The notes under the pieces: model-generated
Told to the model about the DNA's origin: nothing
What the model saw: the letters and a program-made list of their open reading frames with translations, nothing else
Database searches by the model: none
DNA from: Beijerinckiaceae bacterium
GTDB taxonomy: Bacteria; Pseudomonadota; Alphaproteobacteria; Rhizobiales; Beijerinckiaceae
DNA length: 13,244 bases
Assembly (NCBI GenBank): GCA_947455285.1
Contig: CANGOK010000063.1
Span: forward strand, 1-13,244
Direction: 5' to 3'
Shown: in pieces, positions 7,124-13,244 of the stretch
How the letters are laid out: every line of letters starts with the position of its first letter
How positions within the stretch are numbered: the stretch's first letter is position 1
Made by a program: the position numbers and the translations under genes

Positions 7124-8173
7124 ATGACCACGCTTTTCGATACCCTGCAGCTCGGCGCACTCACTCTGCCCAATCGCATCGTCATGGCCCCCATGACCCG
7201 CTCGCGCGCCGATGATGATGGCGTGCCGACCGATCTGATGGCGACCTATTATGCGCAGCGCGCCAGCGCGGGGCTTCAGATCAGCGAAGCGATCTATGTT
7301 TCGGCAAACGCCAAGGGCTATTCGCGCACCCCTGGCCTACACACCGCCGCGCAGATCGCCGGCTGGCGCAAGGTGACGGACGCCGTTCATGCCAAGGGTG
7401 GGCGTATCTTCGCGCAGCTCTTCCACACTGGCCGCGTCGCCGTGCCGCCACTGCTTCCTGCGGGCGTCGAGCCCGTCGCGCCTTCGGCCATCGCCATCAA
7501 GGGCAAGAACTACACGGACCTTGGCCCCATTGATTACGTCGTTCCGCGTGCGCTCGAAGCGAGCGAAATTCCGGCCATCGCCGCCGAATTCGGCGCGGCT
7601 GCGCGCAATGCGCTTGAAGCCGGGTTCGATGGCGTCGAACTGCACGCAGCCTCTGGCTACCTCGTGCATCAGTTCCTCGACGCTTCGATCAATCATCGCA
7701 CCGATTCTTATGGCGGCAGCGTCGCCAATCGCGTGCGCTTCGCCCTTGAAGCGCTGGACGCCATCATCGGCGCCGTGGGCGCAGCTCGCACGGGCGTGAA
7801 GATTTCGCCGCGCATCAAGTTCAACGATGTCGCCGATCCCGACGCTGAGGAGGTTTATCCCCACCTCGCGCGTGAACTAAGCGCGCGTGGCGTCGCCTAT
7901 CTGCACGGCGCCAAGCAGGGCGCCTATAACGTGCATGAAGCGGTGCGTTCGCACTTCCAGGGACACTATTTCGCGGGCGCTGGCCTTGATCAGGCGAGCG
8001 GCTCTGCCATGCTCGCGAGCGGTGGGGCCGAAGGGATCGTCTACGGCAAGCTTTTCATCTCCAATCCCGATCTGCCGCGTCGGTTCCGCGATGGACTTCC
8101 CCTCGCCGACGACGACACGAAGACGCATTACGCGAAGGGTGCGCAGGGTTATGTGGATTATCCCGAGGCCTGA
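7124..8173 (+). CDS. Old Yellow Enzyme family FMN oxidoreductase (NemA/PETN-reductase-like)
   Basis: A 349-residue FMN-binding TIM barrel of the ene-reductase family, expected to use NAD(P)H to reduce activated C=C bonds, nitroesters or similar electrophiles in the cytosol. Family landmarks are NRIVMAPMTRSR (T25 near the flavin), FAQLFHTGR (Q98), GVELHAASGYL, RTDSYGGSVANR, FISNPDL and the QGYVDYP ending (Y343). By eye alignment with PETN reductase, H174 and proton donor Y179 are kept. Several pocket residues differ: S177 replaces the second His/Asn, F100 replaces Trp, and K226 and K309 replace the two conserved FMN-contacting Arg. The start is the ATG at 7124 with GAGA ahead of it; TTG at 7109 would add five residues without benefit. 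It sits alone after the eno terminator and 54 bp before ftsB. The natural substrate is unknown. Confidence 0.9.
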   Translation: MTTLFDTLQLGALTLPNRIVMAPMTRSRADDDGVPTDLMATYYAQRASAGLQISEAIYVSANAKGYSRTPGLHTAAQIAGWRKVTDAVHAKGGRIFAQLFHTGRVAVPPLLPAGVEPVAPSAIAIKGKNYTDLGPIDYVVPRALEASEIPAIAAEFGAAARNALEAGFDGVELHAASGYLVHQFLDASINHRTDSYGGSVANRVRFALEALDAIIGAVGAARTGVKISPRIKFNDVADPDAEEVYPHLARELSARGVAYLHGAKQGAYNVHEAVRSHFQGHYFAGAGLDQASGSAMLASGGAEGIVYGKLFISNPDLPRRFRDGLPLADDDTKTHYAKGAQGYVDYPEA

Positions 8174-8188
8174 TCAGGCTTGCGCCTC

Positions 8189-8203
8189 TTAAGTTAAAAT
8201 TAA
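8189..8203 (+). promoter_or_regulatory. CtrA-type binding box (TTAA-N7-TTAA) upstream of ftsB
   Basis: TTAA at 8189-8192 and TTAA at 8200-8203 are separated by exactly seven bases, and the second is followed by CC, matching the full CtrA site known from Caulobacter. It ends 24 bp before the ftsB start codon. CtrA controls many alphaproteobacterial division genes, so control of ftsB is plausible. The match is seen; binding is inference. Confidence 0.5.
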
Positions 8204-8209
8204 CCTCGA

Positions 8210-8238
8210 CGGACGACCATTTGATTCATGGTCGTCCG
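8210..8238 (+). promoter_or_regulatory. Perfect 11-bp hairpin/inverted repeat holding the ftsB start codon
   Basis: CGGACGACCAT (8210-8220) pairs perfectly with ATGGTCGTCCG (8228-8238) around a 7-nt loop TTGATTC. The right arm begins with the ftsB ATG, so in the mRNA the start codon and codons 2-4 would be base-paired. The loop contains GATTC, a CcrM-type GANTC methylation site. It could act as a translational switch or as a DNA operator. Confidence 0.6.
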
Positions 8239-8545
8239 CACTCGTTTTCGCTCCATTTTCATCCCGATTTTCATGTTCCTGCTGTCGGGAGCATCGGGGG
8301 CTTATTTTGTCTGGCATGGCCTGAACGGCGAGCGCGGGCTGAATGCGAAAGTCGCTTACAAGGCGAAAATGGATGATTTGTCCGCCGAACACGCGCGCCT
8401 CGTCGCCGTCCGTGAGCGCATGGAGCGCCGCATAGCCATGTTGCAAACTGACCAGGTTGATCGCGACATTCTCGAAGAAGAAGCCAAGCTGGTGCTCGGG
8501 CGCATTGGGAAACCCGATCTTCTCATTTTGACGCCCATGGAATAA
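8228..8545 (+). CDS. ftsB: FtsB-like septum formation initiator (DivIC family)
   Basis: Small bitopic division protein of 105 residues, expected to join FtsL and FtsQ in the inner membrane and help activate septal wall synthesis. It has the family layout: a basic cytoplasmic start (residues 1-8), one membrane span at about residues 9-29, and a periplasmic heptad-rich coiled coil at about residues 38-75. The conserved DRDILEEEAKLVLG block (residues 78-91) follows. Its position between eno and pdhA is the usual alphaproteobacterial one. The start is set by a TGA stop two codons upstream, and the next ATG (8272) would cut the membrane span. No Shine-Dalgarno site is visible, and the start codon lies in a perfect inverted repeat, pointing to regulated or structure-dependent translation. 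Confidence 0.85.
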   Translation: MVVRTRFRSIFIPIFMFLLSGASGAYFVWHGLNGERGLNAKVAYKAKMDDLSAEHARLVAVRERMERRIAMLQTDQVDRDILEEEAKLVLGRIGKPDLLILTPME

Positions 8546-8729
8546 GTTAACCGCCATCCGGTTTATTTTTGTGCATAACCGCGATTCGGTTAAATTCCAT
8601 TAAGTCACGTTATTTCAATATCTTAAGTCTTTAATTATTGTCACTTGCCCATCTCGCCATGAGGCGAATGTTCGGCTAAGGTCTAATCCTCTTCTGCGCC
8701 CCGCCGGGGCGGCTCCTCAGAGGTTCAAA
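8546..8729 (+). promoter_or_regulatory. AT-rich leader/promoter region of the pdh operon with clustered TTAA
   Basis: This 184-bp gap contains no gene. Its first half is strikingly AT-rich with TTAA at 8547, 8590, 8600, 8623 and 8631 and a GATTC at 8583. The pair at 8590/8600 has six rather than seven bases between, so it is a near-CtrA arrangement. AACCG-CCATC-CGGTT (8549-8563) followed by TATTTTT could be a weak terminator for ftsB. Small hairpins lie at 8654-8667 (TCGCC/GGCGA) and 8697-8711 (CGCCCC/GGGGCG), the latter just before the AGAGG ribosome site of pdhA. I could not fix -35/-10 boxes. Confidence 0.4.
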
Positions 8730-9773
8730 ATGGCATCTGCCGCATCCGCCCGCACCAAATCGGCGCCCGCCCGGGCCGCCGCCAAATCATCAGCCTCCGC
8801 TGCGGCTACGCCGCAATTCACCAAGGAGCAGGAGCTCTCGGCTTACCGGGAAATGCTCCTGATCCGCCGCTTTGAAGAGAAGGCCGGCCAGCTTTACGGC
8901 ATGGGGCTCATCGGCGGCTTCTGCCATCTCTATATCGGCCAGGAAGCCGTTGTGATCGGCATGCAGATGGCGCTTCGCGAGGGTGACCAGATCATCACCG
9001 GCTATCGTGATCATGGACATATGCTCGCCTGCGGCATGGACGCCAAGGGCGTCATGGCCGAACTGACCGGCCGTCGCGGCGGCCTGTCGAAGGGCAAGGG
9101 CGGCTCCATGCACATGTTCTCGAAAGAGAAGCATTTCTATGGCGGTCACGGCATCGTCGGTGGTCAGGTGTCCTTGGGCACGGGGCTCGCCTTCGCCAAC
9201 TATTATCGGGGCAATGGTTCGGCCTCGATGATCTACTTCGGTGACGGCGCCGCCAACCAGGGTCAGGTCTACGAGAGCTTCAACATGGCGGAGCTGTGGA
9301 AGCTTCCCGCCATCTACATCATCGAAAACAATCGCTATGCGATGGGCACCGCCGTGTCGCGTTCCTCCGCCCAGCAGGACTTCTCCAAGCGCGGCGTCTC
9401 TTTCAACATCCCCGGCGAGCAGGTGGATGGCATGGATGTGCGCGCGGTGATGGCCGCTGGCGCGAAGGCGCTCGAATGGGCGCGCTCTGGCAAGGGCCCC
9501 TACATCCTTGAGATGCAGACCTATCGCTATCGTGGTCACTCCATGTCCGATCCGGCGAAGTATCGCTCGAAGGAAGAAGTGCAGAAGATGCGCGAGGAGC
9601 ATGATCCGATCGAGCAGGTTCGTGCGCGCATCCTGCGGGCCAAGTTTGCGACCGAGGACGAGTTGAAGGCGATCGACGCCAAGGTTCGCGCCGTTGTCGC
9701 CGAGGCCGCCGAGTTCGCTTCGAACGATCCCGAGCCCGATGCTTCGGAGCTCTGGACCGACATCACGATTTGA
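8730..9773 (+). CDS. pdhA: Pyruvate dehydrogenase E1 component, alpha subunit
   Basis: With PdhB it forms the thiamine-diphosphate E1 that decarboxylates pyruvate and passes the acetyl group to lipoyl domains. The 347-residue protein has an Ala/Lys-rich disordered start (residues 1-27) common in alphaproteobacterial PdhA, then the heterotetrameric E1-alpha fold. The thiamine-diphosphate motif begins GDGAANQGQ at residue 171 and closes with ENN at 199-201. FCHLYIGQEA (residues 64-73) and GYRDHGH (91-97) are further cofactor-pocket landmarks. YRYRGHSMSDP (residues 265-275) is the conserved loop that is phosphorylated in mitochondrial enzymes. The ATG is preceded by AGAGG at good spacing. It heads the operon pdhA-pdhB-DUF-pdhC-lpdA. 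Confidence 0.97.
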   Translation: MASAASARTKSAPARAAAKSSASAAATPQFTKEQELSAYREMLLIRRFEEKAGQLYGMGLIGGFCHLYIGQEAVVIGMQMALREGDQIITGYRDHGHMLACGMDAKGVMAELTGRRGGLSKGKGGSMHMFSKEKHFYGGHGIVGGQVSLGTGLAFANYYRGNGSASMIYFGDGAANQGQVYESFNMAELWKLPAIYIIENNRYAMGTAVSRSSAQQDFSKRGVSFNIPGEQVDGMDVRAVMAAGAKALEWARSGKGPYILEMQTYRYRGHSMSDPAKYRSKEEVQKMREEHDPIEQVRARILRAKFATEDELKAIDAKVRAVVAEAAEFASNDPEPDASELWTDITI

Positions 9774-9778
9774 ACCCC

Positions 9779-9833
9779 GGGGCCGCCTGCGGGCGGGCCC
9801 TTCGCTGGAATGATTTCGGGGCCGTCGCGCCCC
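9779..9833 (+). other. Two tandem GC hairpins between pdhA and pdhB
   Basis: The 76-bp gap holds a long stem, GGGGCCGCC (9779-9787) with GGCGGGCCC (9792-9800), eight pairs with one G-G mismatch over a TGCG loop. A second stem is GGGGC (9818-9822) with GCCCC (9829-9833). Neither is followed by a T run, so simple termination is unlikely; they may set mRNA stability or the ratio of the two subunits. Confidence 0.4.
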
Positions 9834-9849
9834 ATCGGTGAGGACCATC

Positions 9850-11214
9850 ATGGCCACCAATATCCTCATGCCCGCGCTGTCTCCCACCATGGAGCAGGGC
9901 AAGCTTTCTAAATGGGTCAAGAAAGAAGGCGACAACATCAAGTCAGGCGACGTCATCGCTGAAATCGAAACCGACAAGGCGACCATGGAGGTCGAGGCGG
10001 TCGATGAGGGCGTGCTCGGGAAGATCCTCGTCGCGGAAGGCACGGAGAATGTCGCGGTCAACACGCCCATCGGCGTGATTGTCGCCGACGGTGAATCCGC
10101 TGACGCTGCGGCTCCTGCTCCTGCCGCCGCCGCAGCACCCGCGCCCGTAACCGCTCCTACGGTCGCTGCGGCGCCCGTGAGCGCGCCTATCGTCAGCGTC
10201 GCCGTCGTGCCGGAAGTTCCCGTCGGCACACAGATGGTGATGACCACCGTCCGCGAGGCTCTGCGCGACGCCATGGCTGAAGAAATGCGCCGCGACGGCG
10301 ATGTCTTCGTCATGGGCGAAGAAGTCGCTGAATATCAGGGCGCCTACAAGATCACGCAGGGTCTTCTTCAGGAATTCGGACCGCGTCGCGTCGTCGACAC
10401 GCCGATCACCGAACACGGCTTCGCCGGCCTTGGCGTCGGCGCCGCCATGACGGGCCTTCGCCCCATCATCGAGTTCATGACCTTCAATTTCGCCATGCAG
10501 GCGATTGACCACATCATCAACTCGGCGGCCAAGACCCTCTACATGTCGGGCGGTCAGATGGGTTGCCCCATCGTGTTCCGCGGCCCCAACGGCGCTGCGG
10601 CGCGCGTGGCGGCCCAGCATAGTCAGGACTATGCGGCCTGGTACTCGCAGATCCCCGGCCTCAAGGTGGTGATGCCCTATACTGCGGCTGACGCGAAGGG
10701 CCTTCTAAAGAGCGCCATCCGCGATCCCAACCCGGTCATCTTCCTTGAGAACGAGATCCTTTATGGTCAGAGCTTCGAAGTGCCGAAGCTCGATGACTAT
10801 CTCGTGCCGATCGGCAAGGCGCGCGTGCATCGCGTCGGCCATCACATCACGCTCGTCTCTTACGGCATCGGCATGACCTATTGCGTCAAGGCAGCCGAAG
10901 AACTCGCCAAGGAAGGCGTCGAGGCGGAGATCATCGATCTGCGCACGATCCGTCCCATGGACACCGAAACCGTCGTCCGTTCGATCATGAAGACCGGGCG
11001 CTGCGTGGCGGTGGAAGAGGGTTGGCCGCAGAGCGGCGTCACCGCCGAGATCGGCATGCGCATCATGGAGGCCGCGTTCGATTATCTCGACGCGCCCGTG
11101 GCTCGCGTGACCGGCAAGGATGTGCCCATGCCCTACGCCGCCAATCTCGAAAAGCTGGCGCTGCCCACCGTCTCCGATGTGATTCAGGCGGCCAAGGCCG
11201 TTCTCTATCGGTGA
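9850..11214 (+). CDS. pdhB: Pyruvate dehydrogenase E1 component, beta subunit, with N-terminal lipoyl domain
   Basis: Partner of PdhA in the E1 of the pyruvate dehydrogenase complex. The 454-residue protein is about 120 residues longer than a plain E1-beta because residues 1-80 form a lipoyl domain with the lipoylation motif ETDKATMEVE; the modified lysine is K43. An Ala/Pro-rich swinging linker covers about residues 85-125. The transketolase-like E1-beta part then starts at TTVREALRDAM (about residue 132), with VMGEEVAEYQGAYK and TPITEHGFAGLGVGAA as signatures. The fusion is a known alphaproteobacterial feature and gives extra lipoyl groups to the complex. The start is the ATG at 9850, with GAGG six bases ahead; GTG at 9838 would include that ribosome site. 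Confidence 0.97.
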   Translation: MATNILMPALSPTMEQGKLSKWVKKEGDNIKSGDVIAEIETDKATMEVEAVDEGVLGKILVAEGTENVAVNTPIGVIVADGESADAAAPAPAAAAAPAPVTAPTVAAAPVSAPIVSVAVVPEVPVGTQMVMTTVREALRDAMAEEMRRDGDVFVMGEEVAEYQGAYKITQGLLQEFGPRRVVDTPITEHGFAGLGVGAAMTGLRPIIEFMTFNFAMQAIDHIINSAAKTLYMSGGQMGCPIVFRGPNGAAARVAAQHSQDYAAWYSQIPGLKVVMPYTAADAKGLLKSAIRDPNPVIFLENEILYGQSFEVPKLDDYLVPIGKARVHRVGHHITLVSYGIGMTYCVKAAEELAKEGVEAEIIDLRTIRPMDTETVVRSIMKTGRCVAVEEGWPQSGVTAEIGMRIMEAAFDYLDAPVARVTGKDVPMPYAANLEKLALPTVSDVIQAAKAVLYR

Positions 11215-11217
11215 TCC

Positions 11218-11514
11218 ATGGCCGAACCCATCGTGCATGAACTTCCTGCGCCAGCCGAAGCGATCCGCCTCGGCGGTCAGGAAGTTCTTCGCGCCTTCAT
11301 CGTTGATGGCGATCTGCACGTGAGCATGACGAACGCATTCGAGCGTCCGGCGGTGTGGGGCGTCCTTCTTGTCGACATCGCGCGTCATGTGGCGCGCATG
11401 TATTCGCAAGAAGGGACCGCGCTGCGCGATCAGGCGCTCGATGAAATCTACCGGACCTTTCAGGCCGAGTGGTCGATTCCCGACAACGACGGTCAAACAG
11501 ACGTGATCAACTGA
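11218..11514 (+). CDS. Small conserved protein between pdhB and pdhC (DUF5076-like)
   Basis: A soluble 98-residue protein with no signal peptide or membrane span. Its core, EVLRAFIVDGDLHVSMTNAF (about residues 22-41), then WGVLLVDIARHVARMY (47-62) and a helix ending FQAEWSIPDN, resembles the DUF5076 proteins that I recall sitting at this spot in Rhizobiales pdh operons; the family name comes from memory. Function is unknown. It starts 3 bp after the pdhB stop and ends 8 bp before pdhC, so it is almost surely made from the pdh mRNA, probably by translational coupling, because no strong ribosome site is visible. The context suggests a role in assembly, stability or activity of the dehydrogenase complex, which is inference. 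Confidence 0.75.
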   Translation: MAEPIVHELPAPAEAIRLGGQEVLRAFIVDGDLHVSMTNAFERPAVWGVLLVDIARHVARMYSQEGTALRDQALDEIYRTFQAEWSIPDNDGQTDVIN

Positions 11515-11522
11515 GGCGAGCC

Positions 11523-12845
11523 ATGCCCATCAACATCCTCATGCCCGCGCTGTCCCCCACGATGGAAAAGGGCAACATCGCCCGTTGGTTGAAAAAGGAA
11601 GGGGACACGATCAAGTCCGGCGACGTCATCGCCGAGATCGAGACCGACAAGGCGACCATGGAGGTCGAGGCTGTCGATGAAGGCGTGCTCGCGAAGATCC
11701 TCGTGCCCGGCGGCACGGCTGACGTGCCCGTCAACCAGTTGATCGGCCTCATCGCGGGTGATGGCGAAGACGCCGCAGCGGTCGCAGCCTCTGGCGGTGC
11801 GCCAGCCGCAGCTCCGGCCCCTGCCGCAGCCGCTGCTCCTGCGCCCGCTCCGGCAGCCGCTGCGCAAGCCGCCCCTGCTGCTGCTCCTGCCGCTGCAGCG
11901 CCCGCAAGCGGCTCGCGCGTTTTCGCTTCTCCGCTCGCCCGTCGCATCGCTAAGGATGCCGGTCTTGATCTTTCGGTTGTGAGCGGCACCGGCCCGCATG
12001 GCCGCATCGTTGAGCGCGACGTGAAGGCCGCCATCGCTGGCGGCGTCAAGGCGGCTCCTGCCGCCGCAGCTGCTGCGCCGAAGGCTGCTCCCGCTCTCGC
12101 CGCTGGCATGGGCGACGAGCAGATCAAGAAGTTTTACGAGCCCGGCAGCTACGAAGAGATCCCGCACGACTCCATGCGCAAGACCATTGCGCGTCGTCTC
12201 GTCGAGGCCAAGCAGACGATCCCGCATTTCTACCTCACGGTGGATTGCGACCTCGACAAGCTGCTGGCCCTTCGCGAAGAGATCAATAAGGCCGCCCCCG
12301 TCGTCGACGGCAAGCCCGCCTATAAGGTCTCGGTCAACGACTTCGTCATCAAGGCCATGGCCCTCTCGCTGATGCGCGTGCCGGACGCCAATGTCACCTG
12401 GACAGAAGGCGCCATGCTCAAGCATCGCACCGCCGATGTCGGCGTCGCCGTTTCGATCCCCGGCGGATTGATCACGCCAGTGGTGCGCAGCGCTGAAAAG
12501 AAGTCTCTGTCCGCCATCTCCAACGAGATGAAGGACTATGCGGCCCGGGCTCGCGCCCGCAAGCTGAAGCCCGAGGAATATCAGGGCGGCACGTCCGCTG
12601 TGTCGAACCTCGGCATGTTCGGCATCAAGCACTTCTCGGCGGTCATCAACCCGCCCCACGCCACGATCCTCGCCGTTGGCGCGGGCGAGCAGCGCGTGGT
12701 GGTGAAGAACGGCCAGCCTGCGGTCGCGACTCTGATGAGCGTCACGCTCTCCACCGATCACCGTGCAGTCGACGGCGCGCTCGGGGCCGAGCTGATCTCG
12801 GCCTTCAAGCAGCTGATCGAAAACCCGATGTCCATGCTGGTGTAA
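11523..12845 (+). CDS. pdhC: Pyruvate dehydrogenase E2, dihydrolipoamide acetyltransferase
   Basis: The core of the complex: it carries the acetyl group on a lipoyl arm and transfers it to CoA. Domains in the 440-residue protein are one lipoyl domain (1-80, lipoyl lysine K43 in ETDKATMEVE), an Ala/Pro linker (about 84-130), and a peripheral-subunit-binding domain (about 132-171, VFASPLARRIAKDAG to GRIVERDVKAAI). A second Ala-rich linker (174-195) precedes the catalytic domain (about 210-440). The catalytic motif is DHRAVDG at residues 412-418, with H413 and D417. The start is the ATG at 11523, preceded by GAGGCGAG; a GTG frame extension from 11469 overlaps the upstream gene and is not needed. 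The lipoyl domain is a near copy of that in PdhB. Confidence 0.97.
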   Translation: MPINILMPALSPTMEKGNIARWLKKEGDTIKSGDVIAEIETDKATMEVEAVDEGVLAKILVPGGTADVPVNQLIGLIAGDGEDAAAVAASGGAPAAAPAPAAAAAPAPAPAAAAQAAPAAAPAAAAPASGSRVFASPLARRIAKDAGLDLSVVSGTGPHGRIVERDVKAAIAGGVKAAPAAAAAAPKAAPALAAGMGDEQIKKFYEPGSYEEIPHDSMRKTIARRLVEAKQTIPHFYLTVDCDLDKLLALREEINKAAPVVDGKPAYKVSVNDFVIKAMALSLMRVPDANVTWTEGAMLKHRTADVGVAVSIPGGLITPVVRSAEKKSLSAISNEMKDYAARARARKLKPEEYQGGTSAVSNLGMFGIKHFSAVINPPHATILAVGAGEQRVVVKNGQPAVATLMSVTLSTDHRAVDGALGAELISAFKQLIENPMSMLV

Positions 12846-12888
12846 GGCGCCGCCTACGCTTTCGCGCACTCAATCATCGAGCCTGACC

Positions 12889-13244
12889 ATGAGCACTTCC
12901 TACGACATTCTCATCATCGGTGGCGGGCCGGGTGGTTACGTCACCGCCATTCGCGCTGCGCAGCTCGGCTTCAAGACTGCGCTCGTCGAGCGCGAGCATC
13001 TGGGCGGCATCTGCCTCAACTGGGGCTGCATCCCCACCAAGGCGCTGCTTCGCTCTGCTGAAATCTATCACTACGCCCAGCATCCCGAGGCCTATGGGCT
13101 GAAGATCGAAGGCAAGGTCACGTTTGATCCGGCTGCGGTCGTGAAGCGTTCGCGCGGCGTCTCCGCCCAGCTCAACGGCGGCGTCGCCTTCCTGCTCAAG
13201 AAGAACAAGGTCGATGTGATCTGGGGCGAGGCGACCATCTCCAA
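12889..13244 (+). CDS. lpdA: Dihydrolipoamide dehydrogenase (E3), N-terminal part, cut by the window edge
   Basis: Reoxidises dihydrolipoyl groups of the complex and passes electrons through FAD to NAD+. The first 118 residues are present and open to the window end. The FAD-binding motif GGGPGG is at residues 11-16 with E34 ending the second strand. The redox-active disulfide motif GGICLNWGCIPTKALL gives C42 and C47. Being fifth in the pdh operon, it most likely serves the pyruvate complex, though lipoamide dehydrogenases may be shared with other 2-oxoacid complexes. It starts 43 bp after pdhC, with only a weak GAG-type ribosome site ahead of the ATG. The C-terminal NAD and dimerisation domains lie outside the window. 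Confidence 0.95.
   Translation, partial: MSTSYDILIIGGGPGGYVTAIRAAQLGFKTALVEREHLGGICLNWGCIPTKALLRSAEIYHYAQHPEAYGLKIEGKVTFDPAAVVKRSRGVSAQLNGGVAFLLKKNKVDVIWGEATIS

Noticed and set aside
8168..8179. 12-bp palindrome GCCTGATCAGGC over the stop codon of the Old Yellow Enzyme gene
   Set aside because: It overlaps coding sequence, has no T run for termination, and the hairpin would have only four pairs around a GATC loop.
8790..10313. Minus-strand open frame of 507 codons spanning pdhA and pdhB
   Set aside because: It is a shadow of two well-defined genes and crosses their intergenic hairpins.
11493..12869. Minus-strand open frame of 458 codons opposite pdhC
   Set aside because: Low-complexity Ser/Arg/Gly composition mirrors the Ala/Pro linkers of PdhC; no motif.
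1..13244. Defence system, prophage, insertion sequence or CRISPR array
   Set aside because: No transposase, integrase, nuclease, terminal repeat or spaced direct repeats were seen; gene content is core metabolism and envelope functions.

Overview
The window is a GC-rich stretch (about 60 percent by eye) of alphaproteobacterial chromosome, most likely from the Hyphomicrobiales (Rhizobiales). The main evidence is the block eno - ftsB - pdhA - pdhB - small DUF gene - pdhC - lpdA, a PdhB that carries its own N-terminal lipoyl domain, a class II (metal-type) KdsA, and a CtrA-type TTAA-N7-TTAA box. Genus cannot be fixed from the sequence. No mobile element, CRISPR array, complete tRNA or rRNA was seen. 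Nearly everything is core metabolism, and I found no convincing new multi-gene system.

Layout. Positions 1-2458 hold three minus-strand genes: a membrane-anchored unknown cut by the window edge, a large FAD oxidoreductase of the phytoene desaturase/PYROXD2 type, and a small exported Pro-rich protein with two internal repeats. A divergent junction containing a 15-bp palindrome leads to plus-strand kdsA (Kdo synthesis for lipopolysaccharide), a lysophospholipid-acyltransferase-like gene and a secreted, barrel-like envelope protein. These three share an envelope theme. Minus-strand queF (queuosine synthesis) converges on the last of them. The queF-eno divergent gap contains a 24-nt piece that looks exactly like the 3' end of a tRNA.

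From 5704 everything is on the plus strand. Enolase ends in a clear intrinsic terminator. An Old Yellow Enzyme relative with unusual active-site residues follows. Next come ftsB (cell division) and the pyruvate dehydrogenase genes: E1 alpha, lipoylated E1 beta, a small conserved protein, E2, and the start of E3. Enolase makes phosphoenolpyruvate, and the dehydrogenase complex turns pyruvate into acetyl-CoA, so the right half links lower glycolysis to the TCA cycle, with a division gene between them.

The best leads are regulatory. ftsB has a perfect CtrA-type box 24 bp ahead of its start, and its start codon lies in the arm of a perfect 11-bp inverted repeat. An AT-rich gap full of TTAA tetramers precedes pdhA. 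Other leads are the altered Old Yellow Enzyme pocket, the tRNA 3'-end fragment, and paired hairpins between pdhA and pdhB.
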